Source: Acidaminococcus fermentans_A
GTDB taxonomy: Bacteria > Bacillota > Negativicutes > Acidaminococcales > Acidaminococcaceae
Assembly (NCBI RefSeq): GCF_052216985.1
Contig: NZ_JBQOUY010000008.1
Location: forward strand, 1 to 64,000
Length of the DNA stretch: 64,000 nucleotides
Direction: 5' to 3'
A program made the translations under genes and the position numbers. Positions 41,764-49,120 of the stretch are shown here, in pieces. Below the pieces are notes generated by a model. The model worked only from the letters and a program-made list of their open reading frames with translations, ran no database searches and had not been told where the DNA came from. Positions within the stretch are counted from its first letter, which is position 1; each line of letters begins with the position of its first letter.

Positions 41764-42013
41764 GCCCGTCATTTTTTAATCCCCAGTTTTCTTCGTTCAA
41801 AACCCTCAGAATATTTTCCAAGCTTCCTTTTGCCCAGCTACGGAACTGTAATTCCAGAGCTGTTTGCCACTGCTTATTCCTGCCATCTTTCAGCACAGGG
41901 AAGCCAGCCGGTACAAAAGGCAGGTTGAAGCGGAATTGAATCCAATGTTTTCTTTGAACTGGAATTAAGAACCCCAGCTTTGCCCAGTATTTTTTATTGC
42001 TTCTTCTCTTCAT
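41750..42013 (-). CDS. Small basic phage protein, unknown function
   Basis: 87 residues starting MKRRSNKKYWAKLGFLI, rich in Trp, Phe and basic residues. The ATG at 42013 overlaps the upstream TGA (ATGA) and follows GGAGGCGTGGGG. No domain recognised. Confidence 0.55.
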   Translation of the reverse strand: MKRRSNKKYWAKLGFLIPVQRKHWIQFRFNLPFVPAGFPVLKDGRNKQWQTALELQFRSWAKGSLENILRVLNEENWGLKNDGHEVD

Positions 42014-42546
42014 TTTCCCCACGCCTCCACTAAAGATTTCAGCCGTTCCGGCTCCATTGTTTCGATTCCCTGCTCCCGGCACTCTGTCACGAGTCCGTCA
42101 ATGAACCTGGCCATTTCCGCCGTGTTATATTGAGACGTTCCTGGGTAGGCCAGAATTTCTTTTTCTCCGTTTTCTTCGCTCAAAGCTTCCGCAATGTAGC
42201 CAATTCCGTTAGATTCCCAGATTTCCCGGAAGCGGTCAAACGCTTCCGCCTTCATCCTGAGCATCTGGAATGTACCGTATAGCCGTATATGCTCCCGGTA
42301 CACGTCGATTTTGGACACCTTCAGTTTCTGAGCCAGTTTATCCAATAGCACCCAGGCATAAGCATTGGCTGAAAGGGAACGTTTCATCCGTGCCCGCTTG
42401 AATTCCACCTCCCATTCCTTCCCCTTCTTCAAGCTGGCGGCGGCCTCCGAAAACTCCGCCAAACCAGCCGTGCTTCTCACCGTGATGGTTACATCAGCCG
42501 TGTCCCGCCCGGATGGAATCATCTCTTTTATTTCCATCAACTTCAT
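42010..42546 (-). CDS. Putative NinB-like recombination protein
   Basis: 178 residues. The section RARMKRSLSANAYAWVLLDKLA resembles the core of NinB/Orf-type phage recombination mediators and related Firmicute proteins, followed by VYREHIRLYG and a helical end. Neighbours are an HNH protein and an annealing protein, which fits. The family call is weak. Confidence 0.5.
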   Translation of the reverse strand: MKLMEIKEMIPSGRDTADVTITVRSTAGLAEFSEAAASLKKGKEWEVEFKRARMKRSLSANAYAWVLLDKLAQKLKVSKIDVYREHIRLYGTFQMLRMKAEAFDRFREIWESNGIGYIAEALSEENGEKEILAYPGTSQYNTAEMARFIDGLVTECREQGIETMEPERLKSLVEAWGK

Positions 42547-42833
42547 AAGTAGTTCCTCCCTATCAACTTCACGAACTCTTCCCTCGTGTGAGTTTCCTCA
42601 TACTTCTTTTGTGCCCATCTCTTCATAAAGCGGTCCAGGCTCATGTTGAAGTGAACCCCGTTGTCACTCATGTTGTGGCAACGATTGCAGAGTGGAACCG
42701 TGAACCCCTCTCTATCGGATATCTTCCTGTTCGGCCCGCCGAATATGTGGTGACAGGCTTCCGCCCGTCCGCCACACACGCAACATTCATTCCAGTCTTC
42801 TGGCTGGACCAAGATTGACTTGTGAGGCTTCAT
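42543..42833 (-). CDS. Zinc-binding HNH-like nuclease (recombination region)
   Basis: 96 residues starting MKPHKSILVQPEDW. Cys/His pattern CCVCGG, ACHHIFGG, then VPLCNRCHNMSDNG, which resembles DUF968/HNH proteins that cut branched or single-stranded DNA in phage recombination modules. The ATG at 42833 overlaps the stop of the annealing-protein gene; the longer upstream frame lies inside that gene and is rejected. Confidence 0.65.
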   Translation of the reverse strand: MKPHKSILVQPEDWNECCVCGGRAEACHHIFGGPNRKISDREGFTVPLCNRCHNMSDNGVHFNMSLDRFMKRWAQKKYEETHTREEFVKLIGRNYL

Positions 42834-43474
42834 GCTTTCGCCTCCTTTTGTTCCTTGATTCTCAACCCGGCTACCGCTCTTTGCCATGCCGGAACGGTTA
42901 GTTCCTTTATGTTCTGGCAATGTACCCATGCCAGAACCTTTTTCAAATCAGATCCGGTCTTTTGACACAGAACTTCCAGCTCGTTCTGTTGCTTTTGAGT
43001 TGCGTATTGAACCGTTGGCTTAGTAGGTTCTTCTTCTACCTCTTTCTGATATTTAGTTTTGTACTGACCCCGATACACCGAGGCCGCAACCCCGACCATC
43101 TTGGCCGCCGTCCCCAGAGCATCTGTAATAGCCATCTTGAAGCCTTCATCGTTGCCATGAAGGCCGTTTTTATCTTTCTGAATCAGGAAGTCACCGCCGC
43201 TTCCAGGGATAGGGGCTGACCAACCATCTTTCCCTTTTACATACAGGTTGACGAATACGAACACCATCAGCTCCCCCGTGGCCTGAACCGGGACCATTTT
43301 GGTATCAGTGACTTCATACCGCCATCCTTCTCCGCAAAGCCCGAAAACATCGGTAAGGGCTTCATACCTCCATTGTGGATTTATGTCAGACTTTCCCTTT
43401 AATTTTCCAAAGGAAATCGGTTTTGTCGCATCTTCTGGAACTGCCGATAGTTTTGTATATCTTTCATCCATCAT
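42830..43474 (-). CDS. Single-strand annealing protein, Rad52/Sak-type
   Basis: 214 residues. The core INPQWRYEALTDVFG, GWSAPIPGSGGDFLIQKDKN and KMAITDALGTAAKMVGVAAS agrees with DUF1071/Sak-type proteins of the Rad52 superfamily. The C-terminal third is a linker and a helical domain. It anneals complementary strands in phage recombination; SSB, RusA and the HNH protein are encoded downstream. Confidence 0.75.
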   Translation of the reverse strand: MMDERYTKLSAVPEDATKPISFGKLKGKSDINPQWRYEALTDVFGLCGEGWRYEVTDTKMVPVQATGELMVFVFVNLYVKGKDGWSAPIPGSGGDFLIQKDKNGLHGNDEGFKMAITDALGTAAKMVGVAASVYRGQYKTKYQKEVEEEPTKPTVQYATQKQQNELEVLCQKTGSDLKKVLAWVHCQNIKELTVPAWQRAVAGLRIKEQKEAKA

Positions 43475-43674
43475 TTATCCCTCCCATTCGGATAGAACGC
43501 TCGTTCAATGTCTGCCAGAATGGCATCCAGTTCCGGGTCTGGTTTTATATGCTTCTTAAAATCAAATCCGCCCCAACCGGAAATTTTATATACTTTCCGG
43601 TTATATTCCTCGATTGCCTCATCCCATTCTGAACGAGGTTTGTAATATTTTACGTGCTCAACATAATTAATCAC
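43471..43674 (-). CDS. Small phage protein, unknown function
   Basis: 67 residues starting MINYVEHVKYYKPRSEWDEA. Overlaps the annealing-protein start by 4 nt. AGGAGGTTGACG precedes the start. No motif recognised. Confidence 0.55.
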   Translation of the reverse strand: MINYVEHVKYYKPRSEWDEAIEEYNRKVYKISGWGGFDFKKHIKPDPELDAILADIERAFYPNGRDK

Positions 43675-43684
43675 GTCAACCTCC

Positions 43685-43936
43685 TTATTCGAACCAATTG
43701 CAACAAAACCTCACGCCATCCCATTTTTTTCTGAACCACGCAAGACCTTGTTTGTTTTCAGGTCCTTTCTCCGCTTCTCCAGGAACTATTACAAAGAACG
43801 TCTCGGGATCAACTTCGTATTCCCCCGATGGGAGTCGTTTAATGGCCATCCCCCGTTCATGGAAACCGATAATTTCTTTCAGAAGTTTCCGGTCTTCTTC
43901 CAGCCCAGGAATGTCTTGTTCAGTTATTACTGCCAT
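43685..43936 (-). CDS. Small phage protein, unknown function
   Basis: 83 residues, MAVITEQDIPGLEEDRKLL at the start, a helical then beta layout. It overlaps the helix-turn-helix gene by 17 nt. No family recognised. Confidence 0.55.
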   Translation of the reverse strand: MAVITEQDIPGLEEDRKLLKEIIGFHERGMAIKRLPSGEYEVDPETFFVIVPGEAEKGPENKQGLAWFRKKWDGVRFCCNWFE

Positions 43937-44219
43937 TTACATCTCCCCCTTCTGCCATCCACTGAATGAAGGCTTCCTTCGTACAGCGGACTACTTTCCC
44001 GTGCCGAACTGTCTTTAACCGTCCGGTCTTGAAAATGTCGTATGCCGTTGCCAATGAGCAATCCAAGGCCGTAGCCACATCTCCAGCGCTCATCACGCCA
44101 GGGATTTCTGGGTAGATATCATTAACTTCCCTCCATGCCTCCAGGCTCTCCAGCCGTTTTTGCATGGATTCAAACTCTTCTGCCAGTTCATGCAGGACTT
44201 TAACTGCATCCATATTCAC
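43920..44219 (-). CDS. Helix-turn-helix (excisionase-like) DNA-binding protein
   Basis: 99 residues: a short coiled coil, then a MerR/excisionase-type helix-turn-helix (MSAGDVATALDCSLATAYDI, then TVRHGKVVRCTKEAFIQWM, about 43-88). It probably binds phage DNA as a regulator or excision factor; it is far from the integrase, so regulation is more likely. Confidence 0.65.
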   Translation of the reverse strand: MNMDAVKVLHELAEEFESMQKRLESLEAWREVNDIYPEIPGVMSAGDVATALDCSLATAYDIFKTGRLKTVRHGKVVRCTKEAFIQWMAEGGDVNGSNN

Positions 44220-44389
44220 ACCCCCTTGAACCGCCTCATCACTAAACGCCGGTGTTCTCCGTCCATCTCCCAGACCGTTGCCCTGTACAGAGACTCATCA
44301 CGAGCCGCCGCCATCGCCTCAGCGAGAGAACTATACTCCCTTTTGATTTCTGGCCCCTTGAAGGCCGTTTTATATTCCAAAACGTACAA
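44216..44389 (-). CDS. Small phage protein, unknown function (TTG start)
   Basis: 57 residues if started at TTG 44389, which has GGAAGGGGG about 8 nt upstream; a longer frame to 44431 has no ribosome site. The region SLAEAMAAARDESLYRA is helical. Overlaps the next gene by 4 nt. The 130 nt upstream hold three very short ATG frames and an inverted repeat CGGCAAC/GTTGCCG (44431-44465), possibly a leader. Confidence 0.5.
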   Translation of the reverse strand: MYVLEYKTAFKGPEIKREYSSLAEAMAAARDESLYRATVWEMDGEHRRLVMRRFKGV

Positions 44390-44520
44390 CTTAAATCCCC
44401 CTTCCGCTGTCTCCACAGAGAGCGGCAACAACTGCCATAACGTAGATTACCCTGCAAGTTGCCGTATTATGCTCATGCCAGGCCCATAAAAATGGCAAGC
44501 AAGCCAGAACCCATATCTTT

Positions 44521-44931
44521 TCAAGCTTTCCCATACTTTGCCTCCCATCCTCGTTCAACAAGTGCTTCAAAAGTCGTGTTTAAAGAACGAGCAATTCTCA
44601 AATATACGCCAAGTCGCAGAGACGTCTTTTTTTTAAAAATGTAACGCCAATTTTGGCGTGACATATGAAGCTGTTTTTCCGCAAACTCCACAACGTCCAT
44701 TAGCTTATCGTGGCGAATTGCCTCAACCCCAACAAAGAACAGTTTTTCTTTTTCCTCATTACTCAACTCATCAATAGATGGGGCATTCGGCTTATACTCC
44801 TCTAGCACCGTCTGGGGGCACGGCTTTTTAATTTCTATATCCCGCTCATGGTCCTGCCATTTCTGGACCAATGCGGAAAGCTCGAACATCTGACTAGGTG
44901 TCAGCCTCATGTGAATATCAATAAGTTCCAT
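44521..44931 (-). CDS. Phage protein with C-terminal XRE-like helix-turn-helix
   Basis: 136 residues; the first 60 are helical, and EFAEKQLHMSRQNWRYIFKK with LRIARSLNTTFEALV (about 80-130) looks like an XRE helix-turn-helix. It may tune early transcription together with the Rha/KilAC protein encoded before it. Confidence 0.55.
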   Translation of the reverse strand: MELIDIHMRLTPSQMFELSALVQKWQDHERDIEIKKPCPQTVLEEYKPNAPSIDELSNEEKEKLFFVGVEAIRHDKLMDVVEFAEKQLHMSRQNWRYIFKKKTSLRLGVYLRIARSLNTTFEALVERGWEAKYGKA

Positions 44932-44943
44932 AGCACCCTCCTT

Positions 44944-45702
44944 TTACTGCTCAATCATGGGAAGAATCCCATGCTTCTTTAGCTTTTGGTAAAGGAACAA
45001 GCGTCCCTTTTGCGTCCATTCTGTCGTCATCTTCACGTCCGGCCTGCCGTCGGCGTGGTTGAAGGCGAAACTCTTGCTATGCGTGTAGCCTTTCGCCTGG
45101 TATCTGCTGTACAGTAGCCATTGCCCCGCCATCTGGTAGATGATTTTTAAATCAGCAAGGACTTTATTCATTGCCCGTCCGCTCATGCCGTAGTCTTTCG
45201 CAATGGCGGTGATAGGCACTGTACCCTTACTGGATAAAATCTTGTCGGTGTAGTCGGCTTTCGGCTTCAATTCGCCAATTAACTGACGTTGGCTTTTTAC
45301 CGTAGCAAGTGCGGTATTATACCGTTCTTGCTCTTTAATCCATGCCTTTGCCCGTTGGATAGGGTCTTCGATCATGTAGCTGTCCGGGCTTTCCATCTCG
45401 TTGAACCGCTTCACATATTCAGCGGTGAACAGGATTCCCTTTTCTCCCGTCAGCTTGTTGGCTACCATTTCACAGCCTTGTTTGGTAATGTCGTAGCGTT
45501 TTACTTCCTTACCATTGCCAGCCTGATTGTAGGTGCGCTCGATAAAGAAATTTGAAGAGCTCAATTTTGAGCCCTTGCCCAAAACTTCAATGTAATGGTC
45601 AATGTTGCGAATAAGATTCTTGTGTTGGATTCCGACCATCTCAGCTACTTCTCTGCTGTCTAAAACTGGGACCTGCTTTGTGAATATTTGCAATCCGTTC
45701 AT
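44944..45702 (-). CDS. Rha-KilAC antirepressor
   Basis: 252 residues, two domains. The N-terminal Rha domain (DSREVAEMVGIQHKNLIRNI, RYDITKQGCEMVANKLTG) is followed by a C-terminal KilAC domain (ITAIAKDYGMSGRAMNKVL, GYTHSKSFAFN). Such proteins oppose the prophage repressor during induction. AAAGGAGGAAAAG precedes the start. It sits early in the lytic operon. Confidence 0.85.
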   Translation of the reverse strand: MNGLQIFTKQVPVLDSREVAEMVGIQHKNLIRNIDHYIEVLGKGSKLSSSNFFIERTYNQAGNGKEVKRYDITKQGCEMVANKLTGEKGILFTAEYVKRFNEMESPDSYMIEDPIQRAKAWIKEQERYNTALATVKSQRQLIGELKPKADYTDKILSSKGTVPITAIAKDYGMSGRAMNKVLADLKIIYQMAGQWLLYSRYQAKGYTHSKSFAFNHADGRPDVKMTTEWTQKGRLFLYQKLKKHGILPMIEQ

Positions 45703-45737
45703 TTACTTTTCCTCCTTTAATTTTTATGTGGTACAAT

Positions 45738-45746
45738 TCCCATAGG
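45738..45746 (+). promoter_or_regulatory. Extended -10 promoter of the plus-strand cargo gene
   Basis: TGGTACAAT, a TGn-extended -10, lies 13 nt before the ATG; no clear -35. The short leader holds only the GGGGGTG ribosome site. Confidence 0.45.
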
Positions 45747-45758
45747 GGGTGTGTACCA

Positions 45759-46109
45759 ATGACTGTTCAAGAAAAAGAACGTCTCGTAAAACTTTTTGAA
45801 AAAGAAACCGTTTCTTTTGCCGAATTGCGGCGCGCTTTTCCAAATTTCTGTAACGAATGCTTCTGTGTGCTTGCGGGTATCGGTCCTGACCATTCGCCCG
45901 GCAACCTTATCGTGCTTAAAGATCCCAAGGGTCCGTGTAAGGAAGGATACCCAATGCTTCGGGATGACGACCTTTTCTGTCTGACCGAAGCCGGAGAGGA
46001 TTGGCGTTATCGTATGGATAAGGAGCAGAAAGCTAAGCAAATCGCATATATCAGCTGTTTTCTTTCAGGTATTGCAGCCATAGCGGCCGTAATATCCCTT
46101 CTTTGCTAA
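45759..46109 (+). CDS. Plus-strand cargo gene: soluble domain with C-terminal membrane anchor
   Basis: 116 residues starting MTVQEKERLVKLFEKETV, with Cys-containing NFCNECFCVLAGIG and a single transmembrane helix at the very end (AYISCFLSGIAAIAAVISLLC). It is encoded against the early operon. Its ATG follows GGGGGTG, and an extended -10 (TGGTACAAT, 45738-45746) lies just upstream. The 3' end overlaps the convergent gene by 59 nt. Likely a lysogen-expressed cargo gene, for example for exclusion of other phages; function unproven. Confidence 0.65.
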   Translation: MTVQEKERLVKLFEKETVSFAELRRAFPNFCNECFCVLAGIGPDHSPGNLIVLKDPKGPCKEGYPMLRDDDLFCLTEAGEDWRYRMDKEQKAKQIAYISCFLSGIAAIAAVISLLC

Positions 46110-46401
46110 GGGTCCGGTGGGCAAGGATATAAAAAATCATTTGTAGCCTTACCCACAAATTTGCTCTTATGTACGCCCATTCCATATCGAAACGTGGTAC
46201 ATAGCCTTTCGCTACAACGTAAGTTTTTGGGACGAAAAACCTTTGACCACTTATAGGCCATGGGGCCTCTCCCCTGACCCGGTAGGAAGGACGCTTTAAC
46301 CAATCCATTCCAGTTCCTATTACCTTACCCTTTCCCAAGCCTCCACTATCAAAATGGAAATAAATTATGGTGCCCTTGGGGATATTGTCGGTTTTAATCA
46401 T
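46051..46401 (-). CDS. Phage early protein, unknown function
   Basis: 116 residues. Beta-rich beginning (DNIPKGTIIYFHFDSGGLG) that recalls small SH3-like or YopX-neighbour folds, then an aromatic helical half. Third gene from the lytic promoter. GTGGATTGA-type weak ribosome site. No family recognised. Confidence 0.5.
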   Translation of the reverse strand: MIKTDNIPKGTIIYFHFDSGGLGKGKVIGTGMDWLKRPSYRVRGEAPWPISGQRFFVPKTYVVAKGYVPRFDMEWAYIRANLWVRLQMIFYILAHRTLSKEGILRPLWLQYLKENS

Positions 46402-46421
46402 TCAATCCACCTCCGGCCACC

Positions 46422-46688
46422 TTAAATCTCCATTCCCTTAAGAACCGCATCAACGGAGCTAAAGACCTCTTGCACTTGGTTCCGTTTGATGTGATTTTCT
46501 TTTAACAAGTCCAAAATACCGTTGACTACAGTTACGACAGTCTGTTCTTCCAGGGATTTACCACACCATGGAATATCTTTCGTTGTTTTAATCCACTTCA
46601 TTTTTAACCGTCTCTTTTCCATCTCTGTTACCTCTTCGATGCTAAGCACCGGGAGTGCAGAACCCTTATAAATAATCATTTCTCTCAT
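46422..46688 (-). CDS. Phage early protein, unknown function
   Basis: 88 residues starting MREMIIYKGSALPVLSIEEV; helical C-terminal half. AAAGGAG precedes the ATG. It is the second gene of the lytic operon, directly after an operator-like sequence (46705-46721). Confidence 0.55.
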   Translation of the reverse strand: MREMIIYKGSALPVLSIEEVTEMEKRRLKMKWIKTTKDIPWCGKSLEEQTVVTVVNGILDLLKENHIKRNQVQEVFSSVDAVLKGMEI

Positions 46689-46704
46689 TGTCTAGGCTCC
46701 TTTT

Positions 46705-46721
46705 GTATCTTTTTAGGACAC
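46705..46721. promoter_or_regulatory. Operator-like site O3, after the cro-like gene
   Basis: GTATCTTTTTAGGACAC agrees with the perfect operator at 46942-46958 in 14 of 17 positions and lies between the first two lytic genes. Confidence 0.45.
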
Positions 46722-46925
46722 TTTAGAATCAAAAAAAATTTCATTTACATTTTCGGCGGTCAAATCATAGCGTTTCTGGATGAATCCAATTTCGGATTGT
46801 TTAAAGTCAGACGCTCCATTCATCTTGCTGTAGAAGGTCTGTCGAGCCATCCCCATAGCAGCAGACAGGCTTCTGACAGTGTCGTCATTTAAAACCATGA
46901 CGGCCCGCAATTTATTCTTGTTCAT
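46713..46925 (-). CDS. Cro-like XRE repressor
   Basis: 70 residues forming one helix-turn-helix domain (SLSAAMGMARQTFYSKM, about 18-40), as in DUF739/Cro-type proteins. First gene of the lytic operon, divergent from the S24 repressor gene, so it probably represses lysogeny genes. GGGGGTGATGAG ribosome site. Confidence 0.8.
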   Translation of the reverse strand: MNKNKLRAVMVLNDDTVRSLSAAMGMARQTFYSKMNGASDFKQSEIGFIQKRYDLTAENVNEIFFDSKVS

Positions 46926-46941
46926 CTCATCACCCCCTTTT

Positions 46942-46958
46942 GTATCTTTTTAAGATAC
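46942..46958. promoter_or_regulatory. Operator O1 in the lysis-lysogeny switch
   Basis: GTATCTTTTTAAGATAC, a perfect 7-bp inverted repeat with a 3-nt centre, lies between the lytic -10 and the cro-like start, where repressor binding would block transcription. Confidence 0.65.
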
Positions 46959-46996
46959 TTATATCATAGCATAACTTCCGTATCCTTGCAAGACAT
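46959..46996 (-). promoter_or_regulatory. Lytic promoter with overlapping operator O2
   Basis: On the minus strand TTGCAA (46991-46986) is 17 nt from TATGAT (46968-46963). GTATCCTTGCAAGACAT (46980-46996), matching O1 at 12 of 17 positions, covers the -35. This drives the cro-like gene and the early operon. Confidence 0.65.
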
Positions 46997-47024
46997 TTTT
47001 ATTTATTTTTTTGAACAGCCGTGA

Positions 47025-47035
47025 TATAATCAAGA
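47025..47035 (+). promoter_or_regulatory. Extended -10 of the lysogeny operon
   Basis: GTGATATAATC contains TGATATAAT, an extended -10 about 30 nt before the repressor start. A clear -35 is missing, as is usual for promoters activated by their own repressor. Confidence 0.5.
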
Positions 47036-47063
47036 CAATAATAAGAAGAAAGGAGAACTGACG

Positions 47064-47675
47064 ATGGAATTCAAAGACAGGCTGAGAGAATTGAGAATCA
47101 AGAACAACATGACTCTGGAAGAAGTCGCCGAGCATGTGGGGCTTCAAAAGGCCGCAATCTATAAATATGAACATGGAATCGTGGTTAATCCTAAGCGCGG
47201 ATTAATCGAAAAACTAGCAAGCCTTTTTGACGTTAAGCCGTCCTACCTTTTAGGCATGGAGGAAACGCCCATAGTAAAGGCTGTAAAAATCCCCGTCCTA
47301 GGAACAGTGGTAGCCGGAATTCCGTTAGATGCCGTAGAAAATATAATCGGGTGGGAAGAAATCAGCCCCGCTATGGCGGCCACTGGGGAACACTTTGCCT
47401 TACGGATAAAGGGCACTTCCATGGAGCCTCGAATTTGTGAAGGGGATATAGTAGTAGTACGAAAACAAGAGGATATTGAAAGCGGCGACACGGCTATAGT
47501 ATTAATCAACGGTGGAGAAGCTACAGTAAAGAAAGTTAAGAAGACAGAAGAAGGCATTATGCTCATAGCAAATAACATGGCGGTTTATAGTCCGCATTTT
47601 TACAGCAACAAGGAAATTGAAGAACTCCCCGTCAGGATCATCGGGAAGGTTGTTGAGCTAAGGGGGAAACTATAA
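47064..47675 (+). CDS. Prophage repressor, XRE plus S24 peptidase (CI/LexA-like)
   Basis: 203 residues. N-terminal helix-turn-helix (MTLEEVAEHVGLQKAAIYKYE), linker with the predicted self-cleavage Ala84-Gly85 in TVVAGIP, and an S24 domain with Ser119 in GTSMEP and Lys156 in ATVKKV. It keeps the prophage silent and should cleave itself after DNA damage with RecA. AAAGGAGAAC ribosome site. First gene of a plus-strand operon. Confidence 0.93.
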   Translation: MEFKDRLRELRIKNNMTLEEVAEHVGLQKAAIYKYEHGIVVNPKRGLIEKLASLFDVKPSYLLGMEETPIVKAVKIPVLGTVVAGIPLDAVENIIGWEEISPAMAATGEHFALRIKGTSMEPRICEGDIVVVRKQEDIESGDTAIVLINGGEATVKKVKKTEEGIMLIANNMAVYSPHFYSNKEIEELPVRIIGKVVELRGKL

Positions 47676-47687
47676 AGGAGGAGAATT

Positions 47688-48011
47688 ATGACTTGGGGAG
47701 AACTATTAATTCTGATTGCCTATTATTTTATTTCTAGTATTCTTGTAAAGCAGGTAAGAATTCTGTCCCCCATTCTGGCCATTGTTCTGCCTCTTATTGC
47801 TCTAATATTCGCACCCGTGTGGTATTGCCTATTCCTGCTAGCTATGTTCATTACCGTAGTGTTCGGGTATAACCCAGAGGTTCCTTATTATTTTCAGTCT
47901 GCATTTTCAAGAAAATATGGGTATATCCCCAACAAAATAGCAATGGGATTGTTTGCCGTCGGAGTTATTCTGCTAGTGTATGATATTTTAAAATTTTTCA
48001 ACATTTTATAG
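47688..48011 (+). CDS. Lysogeny-operon membrane protein, unknown function
   Basis: 107 residues with about four hydrophobic segments (ILIAYYFISSILV, PILAIVLPLIALIFAPV, YCLFLLAMFITVVFG, GLFAVGVILLVYDIL). Excellent ribosome site AAAGGAGG. Expressed with the repressor; superinfection exclusion is a reasonable guess but not shown. Confidence 0.65.
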   Translation: MTWGELLILIAYYFISSILVKQVRILSPILAIVLPLIALIFAPVWYCLFLLAMFITVVFGYNPEVPYYFQSAFSRKYGYIPNKIAMGLFAVGVILLVYDILKFFNIL

Positions 48012-48025
48012 AAAGGAGAAGAAAA

Positions 48026-48526
48026 ATGTTAAGCCTTATAAGAAACCACTCTATTAAACCTATGGGAAGAAAAGCGTTTACTAAAAGAATAGTTGTTATT
48101 GAGCTCATTGGATTCCTGGGAACATTTTATTATTATGCTAACATTGAACAGGTTCACCGCTTTATAATTTCACTTATTAAAAACGGCACAGGAAACGTAA
48201 TTAGCTCTATGTTTATTTGGCTCATTATCGGATTGAGATTATTAGAATTTAACTATATATTGCGCAGGGCTAAGGATGTTGGAATATCATGGCCGGGCGT
48301 TCTTGCTTTTGTTGTGCTAGCAAACCATTTTAAGCTGGCTAAACTGGTTGGGCTAATGGCGTTATGTATAATAGAGCCACAAACAATTATTCAAGATACT
48401 GCGTCGTCCGCCGCTATAACCGGGAGGATTACAAAACACGATTCCCAAGATATCAGCGTTTCCGATCTTGACGATTTTAACAGCCCAAAAGTTGCCAAAA
48501 CGCTAAAGAAGCTTCCCCCGATATAA
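48026..48526 (+). CDS. Lysogeny-operon membrane protein, unknown function
   Basis: 166 residues: basic N-terminus, hydrophobic segments near 24-42, 58-75 and 90-112, then a soluble tail (about 120-166). The motif NYILRRAKDVGISWPGV recalls DUF805-type proteins, only weakly. AAAGGAGAAG ribosome site, 14 nt after the preceding gene. Confidence 0.6.
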   Translation: MLSLIRNHSIKPMGRKAFTKRIVVIELIGFLGTFYYYANIEQVHRFIISLIKNGTGNVISSMFIWLIIGLRLLEFNYILRRAKDVGISWPGVLAFVVLANHFKLAKLVGLMALCIIEPQTIIQDTASSAAITGRITKHDSQDISVSDLDDFNSPKVAKTLKKLPPI

Positions 48527-48561
48527 AAGCAAAAGGCTCATGTAAGAATGGAGGTTATCCT

Positions 48562-48771
48562 ATGAGAAAGAAAATTTTAGTTTTAACCGCCATGTTAGTT
48601 TTAGTCTGCTCTACTGCGTTCGCCTATGTTGGCAACACCCGAACAGGGAAGTTCCATAGGGACGGATGCAGGTATGTCCAACGTATGTCAGAAAGCAACA
48701 AGGAATACATTGAAACAAGAGAATAAGCAATTGACGAAGGCTACGTGCCATGTAAGGTGTGTCGGCCTTAA
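48562..48771 (+). pseudogene. Small secreted Cys-rich protein gene with in-frame stop
   Basis: The frame opens with a signal peptide (KKILVLTAMLVLVCSTAFA), then GNTRTGKFHRDGCRYVQRM, and stops at TAA 48724-48726 after 54 codons. The same frame continues with AIDEGYVPCKVCRP to a normal stop at 48771. Related small domains I remember have the whole length, with Cys residues both before and after this point. One base change explains the stop. The shorter 54-aa protein may still be made; GGAGG precedes the ATG. Confidence 0.65.
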
Positions 48772-48830
48772 ATAAAGATATACCGTGCACCTGCACGATA
48801 TGGTATACAGTCAAGGAAAGGATGATAAGA

Positions 48831-49043
48831 ATGAAAAAGGTTTTGGCATTAACCACCCTGTTAGTAATGGCCCTGTCTAGTATTTGCTTTGCAGATACGT
48901 ATGTGAACGGGTACTACAGACACGATGGTACATACGTGCAGTCACATCACAGGAGTGACCCCGACGGATATACGGGGAATAACTGGAGCCACCACGGCAA
49001 CACCAACCCCTACACCGGAAAAAGAGGATATAATAATAACTAA
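48831..49043 (+). CDS. Small secreted protein with VNGYYRHDGTYV motif
   Basis: 70 residues: signal peptide to about 21 (MALSSICFA), then a His/Tyr/Asn-rich mature part with VNGYYRHDGTYVQSHHRS and NTNPYTGKRG. Such short exported proteins occur in many bacteria and prophages; I know no function. The ATG at 48831 follows AGGAAAGGATG. Last gene of the lysogeny operon. Confidence 0.7.
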   Translation: MKKVLALTTLLVMALSSICFADTYVNGYYRHDGTYVQSHHRSDPDGYTGNNWSHHGNTNPYTGKRGYNNN

Positions 49044-49049
49044 GCACTA

Positions 49050-49075
49050 GGGGCTGGGAAACTCCAGCCCCTTTT
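49050..49075 (+). terminator. Terminator of the lysogeny operon
   Basis: Stem GGGGCTGG / CCAGCCCC with a 5-6 nt loop and TTTT, right after the secreted-protein stop. Confidence 0.8.
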
Positions 49076-49081
49076 ACGCAT

Positions 49082-49109
49082 AAAAAAAAGAGCTTCCCCG
49101 AAGGGAAGC
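49082..49109 (-). terminator. Terminator of the tRNA transcript
   Basis: On the minus strand GCTTCCC-TTCG-GGGAAGC is followed by eight T residues. It lies directly after the tRNA-like sequence at 49121-49207. Confidence 0.85.
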
Positions 49110-49120
49110 CCAATTTATTG

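Noticed and set aside
44242..44457. Alternative 71-codon frame at 44242-44457
   Set aside because: Overlaps the better-supported TTG-start frame, has Arg/Trp-rich shadow composition and no ribosome site.
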